A stretch of DNA of 64,000 nt, taken from contig JACJYQ010000004.1 of assembly GCA_020636025.1 (NCBI GenBank), positions 434,001-498,000 of the forward strand, written 5' to 3'. A program made the position numbers and the translations under genes. Shown one piece after another: positions 15,459 to 24,348 of this stretch (its first letter is position 1; each line of letters starts with the position of its first letter). The stretch comes from Lewinellaceae bacterium. GTDB lineage: Bacteria > Bacteroidota > Bacteroidia > Chitinophagales > Saprospiraceae. The notes under the pieces were generated by a model, which had not been told where the DNA came from, searched no databases, and was given only the letters and a program-made list of their open reading frames with translations.

Positions 15459-15494
15459 AACATGAGTCATCCAGAATTCTGAATGACTCATGTT
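15459..15494 (+). terminator. Displaced ssrA terminator
   Basis: AACATGAGTCAT (15459-15470) is perfectly inverted at 15483-15494 with a 12-base loop, followed by TTATTATTTTATCC. It starts immediately after attR, where the ssrA terminator would lie before integration. Confidence 0.7.
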
Positions 15495-15530
15495 TATTAT
15501 TTTATCCAATTCAGGGTTTGCTATAACCGT

Positions 15531-15884
15531 TTAATGGAGGTCGTCTCTGAAACGTACGTTGGGAGATGATGATGAACGACTTTTAGTTGGTGCATTTCTT
15601 ACACAATCCCGTCCAACACGATTTCGCGCTTCACTTGCTGAGGCTCCTTTAGACTTGGCGTGATTTGCCGCCTTATTTGCACGATCTGCACATTGTTGTA
15701 CGCGTTTTCCTTCAGTAACAGGAGCGCGTGAATTTATTCCTTTCTCTGAGTAGCCAGGCGACCTTCCTCTATCCAATGATTTTGTTCCACTATCTGAGGA
15801 AAAACCCGGTGATCGTGTTTGTGCGGCTGCTACTCCAATTCCGAATGTGAATGCGAATAAAATTAAAAAACCTTTAAGCTTCAT
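15531..15884 (-). CDS. Small secreted hypothetical protein
   Basis: 117 aa with a signal peptide (MKLKGFLILFAFTFGIGVAAAQ, cleavage after AAA or AAQ). The mature part is short, basic and rich in Ser, Arg and Ala, with two cysteines, and looks largely disordered or helical. I recognise no family. It is the first host gene beyond the element. The 390 bp upstream (15885-16274) hold a dispersed repeat but no other gene. Confidence 0.6.
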   Translation of the reverse strand: MKLKGFLILFAFTFGIGVAAAQTRSPGFSSDSGTKSLDRGRSPGYSEKGINSRAPVTEGKRVQQCADRANKAANHAKSKGASASEARNRVGRDCVRNAPTKSRSSSSPNVRFRDDLH

Positions 15885-16152
15885 GATAAGAGTAAGTTGG
15901 TGGAGTAGGCGTTCAATACATATAGGGATTTTATTGTTTTTTAAAAAAAACGAAAGATTGGATTGGATATTTCACAGATTCAAGAATTTTATCAATTATT
16001 ATTATAGAATGGCGGAATATTAGGGCTGACATTCTATCTATACATCTTCTCTAATTTCTTAATTCAATGCTTCAACTGTTCTACCTCAGGGATGGGATAG
16101 GTGTTTTATAAATTAGTACAAAGTGAGAACCTGTTGTAGAAGTGTATGATTG

Positions 16153-16252
16153 ATAGCCACCGCAAAGTGGTTGTGAAAACACTTGTCATACTGAACGCTG
16201 TTAATCAATGATTTAGCCGCAGGCGATTTTCAAAACCAAACAGCGTGAAGTA
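16153..16252. repeat. 100-bp dispersed repeat, copy 1
   Basis: Matches 59108-59207 at 94 of 100 positions without gaps. It contains ACGCTGTT (16195-16202) inverted at 16239-16246 (AACAGCGT), so it can form a stem, and a small CCAC/GTGG stem near its left end. It lies immediately 5' of the truncated gene at 16275. Confidence 0.85.
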
Positions 16253-16274
16253 GAATGATGCGCCCTTTATTCTT

Positions 16275-16526
16275 TTGGCGATCGTCCACCTGTTCTCTGA
16301 TATATTTAGTAGAGACATCATCAGTTTCGGAGATCGCGAAATAGCTACCATAACTGCCCTTACAAATTTGGGTGGCGTTGACCCCATGCTGAAAGGGCAT
16401 TTCGGCATTGCCTTTAATCTGGGGGTAACTAAAGAGCAACTTCTTGAATTACTTGCAATGGTTGAATCTTTAACCGGGAAGCATGTGGAAGGTGCAATGG
16501 AGATCCTGGAAAATGCTGCGGAATGA
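16275..16526 (+). pseudogene. Carboxymuconolactone-decarboxylase-family remnant (C-terminal part)
   Basis: An 83-codon frame with only a TTG start. It reads DREIATITALTNLGGVDP and then NLGVTKEQLLELL, the core of the CMD/AhpD-like family. The segment before it (LFSDIFSRD) resembles the linker inside two-domain CMD proteins of about 250 residues. An in-frame TAG at 16251-16253, at the edge of the 100-bp repeat, separates it from anything upstream. The 5' half of the gene therefore appears to be lost. The AhpD redox CxxC motif is absent. A short functional CMD protein cannot be fully excluded. Confidence 0.7.
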
Positions 16527-16554
16527 GCAAGGAAGTAGTTGCAGGAAATGTCCC

Positions 16555-19500
16555 TCACTCCACCAACACAAACCCCGCCCAGAAATACGGATTCTGATAC
16601 TTCTCCCGCAACTCTTGTTGTGCTGAACGGAAGGCCGCAGGAATACTCATGTTGTCTGTCAGCCATTTGCTGTAAAAGGTCGTCATCAATTCCTTGGTTT
16701 GAAAATCGGGAACTTGCCAAAGGCTCATGATGAGATATTTAACGCCTGCTATTTTAAAAGCTCGCTGAAGACCATATACCCCTTCGCTGCCTTCTATATC
16801 ACCCAAACCGGTTTCGCAGGCAGAGAGCACCACCAATTCTGTGTTACTCAGATCCAAATGACTGATCTCATACGCCGTCAGAATACCATTATCCATGCCC
16901 TTTTTGAATGGTTTTCCAGACTCCCAGGTGTGGTTTGAACCTGCCATCAACAAGCCGGAACGCACAAGCGGGTTATGACTTGTTTTAAAGCCTGTTTCTT
17001 CTTCGTCTAATTCAATGGAGGCATCTTCCCTTGGATCCGGGAAAAAGAAGCCATGTGTGGCCAGGTGAATCACTTTCGGAGATGGGCCATGGCTACCAAG
17101 AACCTTAAAGGCTTCCTCCGTGGCTTCAAATCCTTTGCGGACATAAGTATCTATTCCTGCTGCCTCCAAAATCGGGGCAATGGATTCCACCTCCTTTTCT
17201 GTCCATTTCAGGTAATTCCAATTTCCGCCACGAGCGCTCTTGATGGTTTGTCGGGCAATTTGCTCTGAAGAATCTGCTGTTAGGGGTTCTTCCTGTCCCC
17301 TGCTGGCAAGATCCAGGTTATCCAGATTCGCATTGGTGGCAAAAATGGCGCTGGAATCCATTTCATATTGAATGCCACCAAACAATACAGCATTATTGTC
17401 AATGAATGCCCTACTTTTCTGATCCAACAATTGCCTCGTGCTACCCAGCTCGATCAAATGGTATTTATCGGCAAGGGTGCTGTCAAAATTTATAGAAATC
17501 GCGCCAATATTTATTCTGTGCAGCAAGCCTGTTGGGGCGAAATAGACATTACTGGCATCTTTCAGGGTGCTGTCAATTGGTTGCCAAACGAGTTCATACA
17601 AAGTCTTACTGGGTTTATCCTGCGCTATTACCCCTCTTTCCTCCTGGGCATATAAATGAGCCACATAATCAGCTTTTCTTTGTCCGGACAATCTGAGCAA
17701 TGAATCGAGGGACCTTTCCTCAAACAGCGGAACAAATTGAGGTCCATTCCAGTCAGATTTTAGCAAAAGAGCGGCATATAAAACACTGTCTGTTTCCTGA
17801 GCCTTTGAGTTAATAAACCGGTAGCGGATAAACTCCAGCGCGACCTCTCCGGGCTTTAATCGATCGCGGATATCCTGCCAGTTTGGAATTCTGCGAGCCT
17901 TTTGAAAATCAGGCAAATTCCGGATCAACATTTTTTCATAACCCTCAGCTTCAATTTCTACTTCAGTAATCCTTTTGTTGTCTGCGATTGGTCTTGCGTA
18001 TCGTTTGGCCAGCCGGCGATGGCATCCTTGCCATTTAGCGTAAATTTCATGGGTAATGCTATCAGCGCCTGCAATCGCCCGGGCAAGCAGGCGCTCATTT
18101 TCCAAAACCAGCCCATTAAACAAGAGATTGATGTTATAACTTTCCTGATTTAGAGTAACACTGGGATTTATCTGAGCGAAAGATTGAAAAGAGGCTATAT
18201 CATATTCAAATTTGCGCATAAAGGCAATCATTTGGTTTTCAGAAGAATAAGTGGCTGCTTTTTCAATTTGAAGCCGGTTGAGCTTACTCAGCTCCAAAAA
18301 GATCAGGGTAGCCTCCTTGATGCGATTTGATTTTTGATATAGCGCTGCCAGGCTAGAAAGTGTATTGGTATATGCCGGAGATTCTTTTCCCAGTTTTGCT
18401 GCCTGAATTTGCCATGCCTGCAGCAGCATTTTTTCGGCTTTATCATACTCACTTTTTTCCATGAACAAATTGCCTATATCATATAATGACAAGGCATTTG
18501 TGGGGTGATTCTTGCCAAGTATCTTAATCCGGATTTTTTGAGCTTCCAAATGCATATTGTACGCCTTGTCATAATTACCTCGCTTACTGTAAAAATTGGC
18601 CAGGTTACTCAGAGACATGGCGTAATCGGAATGATCTTTACCAACTGCTTTTTCTGTAATTTTCAAGGCTTCCAGATACAAAGCTTCTGCCTGGGTGTTT
18701 TTACCTGTTTTGACATATAAACTGGCGAGGTTATCAAGCACTGTAGCATAATAGAGATGCTCCTCCCCAAGCTTTTCTGCTCTAATGGCTTTCGCCTGTA
18801 GATAAAACTTTTCAGCTTTTTCATAGTCGCCGATATCCATGTAAAGACTGGCCAGACTATTTGCGATAAAGGAATATTCAAGATGGTTTTCGCCGACATT
18901 CTTGGCTTGTATGTCTTTGGCTTCCAGGTATAATTTTTCAGCTTTACCATATTCGCCTTTGCTCAAATACACTTTTGCCAGGTTGACGAGTGAAAAAGCA
19001 TAACTATAGCTGTCTTTCCCCAGTACCCTTGCCTGTATATCAATTGCTTCCAGATACAAATTTTCAGCCTTTTCATTTTCAGCCTTTTCACCGTAAAACA
19101 CGGCCAGATTATGTGCAGAATAGGCATAATCCGGGTGATTTTTACCCAACGCTTTTCCCCAAATGTCGTGGGCTTCCAGATACAATGGCTCCGCAGCGTT
19201 GTAGTCATTTTTATCTGAGTATAAAATAGCCAGGTTTTCCAGCGATTGGGCGTAAAGTGGATGTTGTTTCCCCAATACTTTTTCCCGAATTGACATGGAT
19301 TCGAGATACAGCTTTTCAGCTTTATCAAAATCGCCTTTGTCAGCATATAAATTAGCCAGATTGTTTAATGCCTGAGCAACTTCAGGGTGGTTTCTACCGA
19401 AAGTTTTTTCCCGTATTTCTACAATTTTCAAATACAATTTTTCGGCTTTATCATGCTCGCTTGTGAATAAATAAAAATCGGCCAGTTCAAACAAGGTTAT

Positions 19501-20226
19501 GGCGTAATCGGGATGGTTTTTACCTCTTGATTTTGCCATAAGATCGCAGGCTTCCTGATAATACTCTTCCGCTTTGTCAAAGTCGCCCATCTCATCATAT
19601 AAGGTTGCCAGGTTATCCAGCGATTCGGCGTACTTCTGATGCTGTTTCCCAAATACCTTTTCGCGAATTGACATAGACTCCAGATACAGCTTTTCTGCTT
19701 TGTCAAAATCACCTTGATTTGCGTACAAATTGGCAAGATTATTTACCGACTCCGCATAATCAGCCTGATCCTTGTCTGATGCCACCGCGGAACGAATCTT
19801 CATGGCTTCCAAATACAGCTGTTCTGCCTTGTCAAATTCAGCCAGATAAGCATATAGATCAGCAAGACTCCGTAAGGAAATTGCATAATCAGCATGCTCT
19901 TTGCCCAGGGTATTTGCCAGTAGCGTTTTTGCTTTCAAAAATAATTGCTCAGCTTGAAGGTAGTTTCCTTGATCAAACATGATCTGTCCCAGGTTGAGGC
20001 AGACTTTGCCGTAAGCCGCTGATTCTGAACCAATAGTCCCCAATACCAGCGTTTCTGCCTCAGCAGTCATGTCAAGCGCCTTTTCGAACTTAAACTGAGA
20101 GGAAAGATAGTCTGATACCAGCATCAGACTATCCACGGTTTTAATGACTGTCAGCGAATCAGGATTCTGACAAATACATGAATTCGAGGTGACAATAAAT
20201 ACAAGTAATAAAATGGCTTGTTTCAT
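16555..20226 (-). CDS. Secreted TPR-CHAT protein
   Basis: 1223 aa from the ATG at 20226, chosen because it starts a signal peptide (MKQAILLLVFIVTSNSC); a longer frame would put 13 residues before it. About fourteen 42-residue tetratricopeptide repeats follow (AEKLYLEAMxIR type, kinesin-light-chain style), to about residue 620. The C-terminal CHAT domain, a caspase-like fold, has its His in HLATHGFFF (about 1058) and its Cys in LSACETGLG (about 1137), so the catalytic dyad looks intact. CHAT proteins can be proteases. Exported TPR-CHAT proteins are common in Bacteroidota, and their role is unclear. The Cys of the signal could also make it a lipoprotein. Confidence 0.9.
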   Translation of the reverse strand: MKQAILLLVFIVTSNSCICQNPDSLTVIKTVDSLMLVSDYLSSQFKFEKALDMTAEAETLVLGTIGSESAAYGKVCLNLGQIMFDQGNYLQAEQLFLKAKTLLANTLGKEHADYAISLRSLADLYAYLAEFDKAEQLYLEAMKIRSAVASDKDQADYAESVNNLANLYANQGDFDKAEKLYLESMSIREKVFGKQHQKYAESLDNLATLYDEMGDFDKAEEYYQEACDLMAKSRGKNHPDYAITLFELADFYLFTSEHDKAEKLYLKIVEIREKTFGRNHPEVAQALNNLANLYADKGDFDKAEKLYLESMSIREKVLGKQHPLYAQSLENLAILYSDKNDYNAAEPLYLEAHDIWGKALGKNHPDYAYSAHNLAVFYGEKAENEKAENLYLEAIDIQARVLGKDSYSYAFSLVNLAKVYLSKGEYGKAEKLYLEAKDIQAKNVGENHLEYSFIANSLASLYMDIGDYEKAEKFYLQAKAIRAEKLGEEHLYYATVLDNLASLYVKTGKNTQAEALYLEALKITEKAVGKDHSDYAMSLSNLANFYSKRGNYDKAYNMHLEAQKIRIKILGKNHPTNALSLYDIGNLFMEKSEYDKAEKMLLQAWQIQAAKLGKESPAYTNTLSSLAALYQKSNRIKEATLIFLELSKLNRLQIEKAATYSSENQMIAFMRKFEYDIASFQSFAQINPSVTLNQESYNINLLFNGLVLENERLLARAIAGADSITHEIYAKWQGCHRRLAKRYARPIADNKRITEVEIEAEGYEKMLIRNLPDFQKARRIPNWQDIRDRLKPGEVALEFIRYRFINSKAQETDSVLYAALLLKSDWNGPQFVPLFEERSLDSLLRLSGQRKADYVAHLYAQEERGVIAQDKPSKTLYELVWQPIDSTLKDASNVYFAPTGLLHRINIGAISINFDSTLADKYHLIELGSTRQLLDQKSRAFIDNNAVLFGGIQYEMDSSAIFATNANLDNLDLASRGQEEPLTADSSEQIARQTIKSARGGNWNYLKWTEKEVESIAPILEAAGIDTYVRKGFEATEEAFKVLGSHGPSPKVIHLATHGFFFPDPREDASIELDEEETGFKTSHNPLVRSGLLMAGSNHTWESGKPFKKGMDNGILTAYEISHLDLSNTELVVLSACETGLGDIEGSEGVYGLQRAFKIAGVKYLIMSLWQVPDFQTKELMTTFYSKWLTDNMSIPAAFRSAQQELREKYQNPYFWAGFVLVE

Positions 20227-20343
20227 ACCTTTTGTTGATTCAATGGATTTTCCAAAGGTACACAAGTAGTTTTCAAGCTGATTTTATCTGAATAACAAGC
20301 CTTCTAACTAACTATCATTTAATACTATCAGCCTGCAATGCAA

Positions 20344-20377
20344 CATCCCGGCTAACTGTAAACAGTTAACCGGGATG
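20344..20377 (-). terminator. Hairpin terminator after the large T9SS cargo gene
   Basis: CATCCCGGCTAACTGT (20344-20359) pairs with 20362-20377 with one mismatch and a two-base loop. It lies 24 bp past the stop at 20401 of the minus-strand gene. There is no long T-run. Confidence 0.65.
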
Positions 20378-20400
20378 CAAACAACACAGAGATATGTTGC

Positions 20401-23400
20401 TTATTTCACTACAGCTACTTTTTCAGACAACATCAATTCTCCACTCAAATTACGCACTGTTACCAGATACAAGCCTGTATGCAGATCACTCACCTGCAAT
20501 GTATAGCGGCCATAAACCTCATGCGTTTCATTGCGCCACTCGCGCTGCAGCAGATCATGAATGCGGATGTTGTAGGTTCCATTTCCAGTGTTACCAAGAT
20601 CGAGAATAATCTCATCGCGGGCCGGATTTGGATATAAACTCATGTCGGAGGACGGCTTAGGACTTAATCCAACTGAGTTCAATGCTTCCTCCAGGGAATT
20701 ATACCCAAGTCGCTGGTAAGTTTCGAGATAATTCAACATCTCGCTTTCGCTCATCAATTGAGTTGGCAATGAGGCATTGTCTGCGTCTCTGAGTCCGCCT
20801 CCGCAGCAACCGCATACAATGATGACAGGCGAGCAACTCTCTGAAGCGGCGCAGTATTCATAAGTTGGCGACCAGGCCGATTCCGGACAACGCGGGTTGT
20901 TTGAATTCAGCGCTTTAATCCGAACCGTAAAGCAATCTTCGCCAATTGGTATCACCCATGGAGAGTTGGATACCAGGAATGAATCTATACCCAAATGATT
21001 TGAAGAGCAACATTCCGATACACTTCCGTAAGTCACTTCCACCAGATATCCGGTGGCTCCGGGTACGCCATACCAGGCAATTTGAGGCTGTCCGGGAACA
21101 TAACTCACTGATCCATCTGGATTGCAATATTTCACGATGGGCTGCTCACAATATAGCGAAGTGGGCGCCAATTGACATTCACAAGGAGGCGTGTATGAAT
21201 CTGTCCATGTGCAGCAATTTGGTGCGATGCCAGTTACAGTCACTTCGTTAACCAGGTCTACCTGTCCGGTAACATAAGTGCCCATTGTGTTATCTTTCCA
21301 TACAATATGGTATTGATTTGGATCAAGCGGACTGTTGTCAACAGAGCTGAACACACCAAATGTTACCTGCGTATTGCCAACAGAGTTATTGCAGGCTTCA
21401 TAGCAAGGATGCGGGAACTGCAAACCCAATGAATCTGCCAAGTCATCTCCACAGGCAGCTATGAAGAAATTGGTAAATTCTGAACAGTCTACCGCACAAT
21501 CGACAGTCACACAAACTTCCGGAGCATCAAGAACACATATATTGCTTGCCAACATAGGGACGTGCGGGACACTGCCTGGATAAGTATAGTGCGTATATTT
21601 AAAGGAATAACACGCTTTTGAACCAACCGTAATCGGATTTAATTGGTTTACCGTGTAGCCTAGTGCAGGACCTTCAACTACATCCCAAATGATCTCATCC
21701 TCGTTTACTTGCATAACAATTGGCACATTCGTGTCGGCATTCACAAGCGTGAGTACAACATTGCCGCAGGAATCACAGGTTTCCAGCACCTTTACATTAC
21801 AGATATAAGCTTCACGGCAATTGGCAACTCCTTCAAGGGTAATACAACATGCTTCACCTTCAAAAATAAATTTCGGAGTTACAATTACCTCGTAAGGAAT
21901 CCACAATGCATTATGCTGGATGGTAAACTGATTTCCGGAAACATTAGGCGGTAAAACCCAATCAATATTATACAGATCTTCATCCAGGAGCTCATGTGTT
22001 GAATCATCAATCAGGCTAAAGGTTATATAGTTTCCATAACACTCCGTTTGCACTGAAAGATCAAGATTGCACGGTGTACCACATGGTGAATCACATGAGT
22101 CAACACATACCAATGTTGTGTCAGTTAACACACACTCCGATTCATCCTCACTGGCAAATGACCATTCAAACTCAAAGCAATCCGGAATGCTTGAATTATT
22201 CAGATGGATGATGGTGTTTGGATCATGCGGATCTTCGAAAGTAACCAGACAAGGAGAGCAGTTCACCTGAGTCCAGGTTCCAACAGCCTCACAAAATGCA
22301 TTATTTCCGTTTAATCTGATGGTATCCGTAGGACAATGGTCCTGATCTGTACCTGCAGTAACCAGCTTTTCTGATTCGATGATGAAGGTCAGGAAAATGG
22401 TAGTGGTGCATTTTTCTATAACACCTGAAGTAGGCAATGTGGAAATAAGATCAATTTGAAATACATACTTTCCACACTCGTCAACTTCCAGGTTCAACCA
22501 TTGCATAATGCCAACATTGGAAAGTGGATTAATACCCGTTTGCTCCAATACCGTGACTTTGGTGCCGTAGGAAACATTGTTTACCACCGAGAAATAATCA
22601 AATAGCCTGATGGTTTCTGTCCCGTTACTACACAGGAAATTAATGGTATCCGATTCAACTTCAACAGTTGGGGCGCCAAAAAACCTTACATAGGTATTAA
22701 AGTAACATATTTCGTAACACACATCAGGGTTACTAAGTATCTCCTGAATATAAGCCCAATTGTCATCATAATTGTCAAATGGCAACTCTAACAATGTTGG
22801 AGGATTTGGTCCATCGCAATCATCATCCAGGTAATAACGAATAGCATTAAGGGTAAGTACAACAGAAGATTGAGATAAGTCCACGTCATGTGGAACAATG
22901 ATATCTCCGGCATGTGCATGGTCTGGTTCTACATAAATTCCTGTGCTCGAGGGTATGCTCCAGAAATACAAAGCATTGGGAATGTCGTTAAATGAAAATG
23001 GATATGAACCGGCTGGTAATACATTGTTACAAAAATTATATTTTTCCTGAGGGCCCAGGCCTACCGAATCAACATCCAATACTACGCATGACACAGAAAA
23101 GGTTGAGGGAGGGCAAGGATCTATATTTGAAACAGTATAGGTAAATGTGTACTCACCTGGTTCAGAAGCGGTAGCCGTAACATTTCCGGCACTTGGATTA
23201 GCATTGCTGAATGTAACATCTCCCGGACCAGATTCTAAAGACCAGGTTCCGTAACCACCACATCCAGGTCTGTCTCCAAAGAGATAAAGTGTTCTATTGC
23301 ACGATGGACATCCGCTTATAAATCCTTCAATGATCCCGTCTTCATTGGGGTCCCATGGATTTCTGAAAGTGACCATTACAGTTGCCTCCTCATAGCAACC

Positions 23401-24033
23401 TCCATTGGAAATGGTGTAGGTTACTTCATAATCACAGTTCTCCTCGTTTACGGATTGCAAACGATGCAGGGATACCATTCCATTGCTTATACTTTGTTGG
23501 ACCAAACCGTCATCCGGCAAAATGGAAATGGAAGAGTATTCATCAATTCCCGGACTGTTTACCTGAAAACTCACATCATTGCATCCTATGATTACACCGT
23601 CCTGGTTTCCATCCAGCTCTGTGATCACAGGAGTAGTGGCAGGTCCGGTGACAGTAAAGGTTACCTGAGCACAAGGCATGTCATGGTTACCATCACCATT
23701 TACGTCTCTGCATTCCACACACAATTGAAACGTATACTCCCCGGCAGGCCAAGTTAAAGAGGATGTGTTGTTAATTACTTCAGTGCTTAATTCTCCCTGA
23801 GCCGAAAAATCTATTTCGGAAGGGTCAATGTTCACGTTGCCTGTAAAGGAAACAAACGACCACTCAAGATTTAAGGGTTGATTATAATCGAATGAATTGG
23901 TAGTAGATAATCGCATTACATCGGTATGACACATGGTGGCAACCGGATCGATTTCTGCGGCACACTCAAGTTGTCTCTGTGCTGTAAGACAGGTAGCCAT
24001 GAGTATGCATAATAAGGCTAAAAAGGTTCTCAT
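20401..24033 (-). CDS. Large secreted protein with T9SS type A sorting domain
   Basis: 1210 aa from the ATG at 24033 (MRTFLALLCILMATCLTAQ is the signal peptide; the 16 upstream codons are not needed). The body is rich in Cys, Asp and Thr, with several PKD/Ig-like beta domains and repeated CNxxxSFxVN-type phrases, and has the look of a surface adhesin. The last about 75 residues (SLYPNPARDEIILDL to the end) are a type A sorting domain for the type IX secretion system, so the protein should be secreted or attached at the cell surface. No enzymatic domain was seen. The 315-bp gap upstream (24034-24348) contains no gene. Confidence 0.85.
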   Translation of the reverse strand: MRTFLALLCILMATCLTAQRQLECAAEIDPVATMCHTDVMRLSTTNSFDYNQPLNLEWSFVSFTGNVNIDPSEIDFSAQGELSTEVINNTSSLTWPAGEYTFQLCVECRDVNGDGNHDMPCAQVTFTVTGPATTPVITELDGNQDGVIIGCNDVSFQVNSPGIDEYSSISILPDDGLVQQSISNGMVSLHRLQSVNEENCDYEVTYTISNGGCYEEATVMVTFRNPWDPNEDGIIEGFISGCPSCNRTLYLFGDRPGCGGYGTWSLESGPGDVTFSNANPSAGNVTATASEPGEYTFTYTVSNIDPCPPSTFSVSCVVLDVDSVGLGPQEKYNFCNNVLPAGSYPFSFNDIPNALYFWSIPSSTGIYVEPDHAHAGDIIVPHDVDLSQSSVVLTLNAIRYYLDDDCDGPNPPTLLELPFDNYDDNWAYIQEILSNPDVCYEICYFNTYVRFFGAPTVEVESDTINFLCSNGTETIRLFDYFSVVNNVSYGTKVTVLEQTGINPLSNVGIMQWLNLEVDECGKYVFQIDLISTLPTSGVIEKCTTTIFLTFIIESEKLVTAGTDQDHCPTDTIRLNGNNAFCEAVGTWTQVNCSPCLVTFEDPHDPNTIIHLNNSSIPDCFEFEWSFASEDESECVLTDTTLVCVDSCDSPCGTPCNLDLSVQTECYGNYITFSLIDDSTHELLDEDLYNIDWVLPPNVSGNQFTIQHNALWIPYEVIVTPKFIFEGEACCITLEGVANCREAYICNVKVLETCDSCGNVVLTLVNADTNVPIVMQVNEDEIIWDVVEGPALGYTVNQLNPITVGSKACYSFKYTHYTYPGSVPHVPMLASNICVLDAPEVCVTVDCAVDCSEFTNFFIAACGDDLADSLGLQFPHPCYEACNNSVGNTQVTFGVFSSVDNSPLDPNQYHIVWKDNTMGTYVTGQVDLVNEVTVTGIAPNCCTWTDSYTPPCECQLAPTSLYCEQPIVKYCNPDGSVSYVPGQPQIAWYGVPGATGYLVEVTYGSVSECCSSNHLGIDSFLVSNSPWVIPIGEDCFTVRIKALNSNNPRCPESAWSPTYEYCAASESCSPVIIVCGCCGGGLRDADNASLPTQLMSESEMLNYLETYQRLGYNSLEEALNSVGLSPKPSSDMSLYPNPARDEIILDLGNTGNGTYNIRIHDLLQREWRNETHEVYGRYTLQVSDLHTGLYLVTVRNLSGELMLSEKVAVVK

Positions 24034-24348
24034 TACAAAAGATTTAATTGTGAATAGTAGTTGGGTGATGCCTCTGTCCATACCCGGGAATTCAGGACAT
24101 CAGCACCAATTTTCAACAAAGTTCACCTGCATCACTTTTGTAAAAGAGGACAGATTTATGTCGTTATACCTTTGTATATTTTTTTAAAAAAACCTCCATA
24201 GCAAGCAAAAACAACATAGTTACAGTAGTTTATTATAAAATGTCGTAATCTTTTAACTTAATAAATGGACACAATAGCGCATCCATTCCTGCAAACTGAT
24301 TGCAGAAAGCAAATAGACTTGAGCAATTTTAACATGTGTAAACTGAAA

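Noticed and set aside
24167..24174. TACCTTTG on the plus strand between two minus-strand genes
   Set aside because: No plus-strand gene or stable RNA structure follows within several hundred bases, so I did not call a promoter. A small antisense RNA cannot be excluded; RNA-seq would decide.
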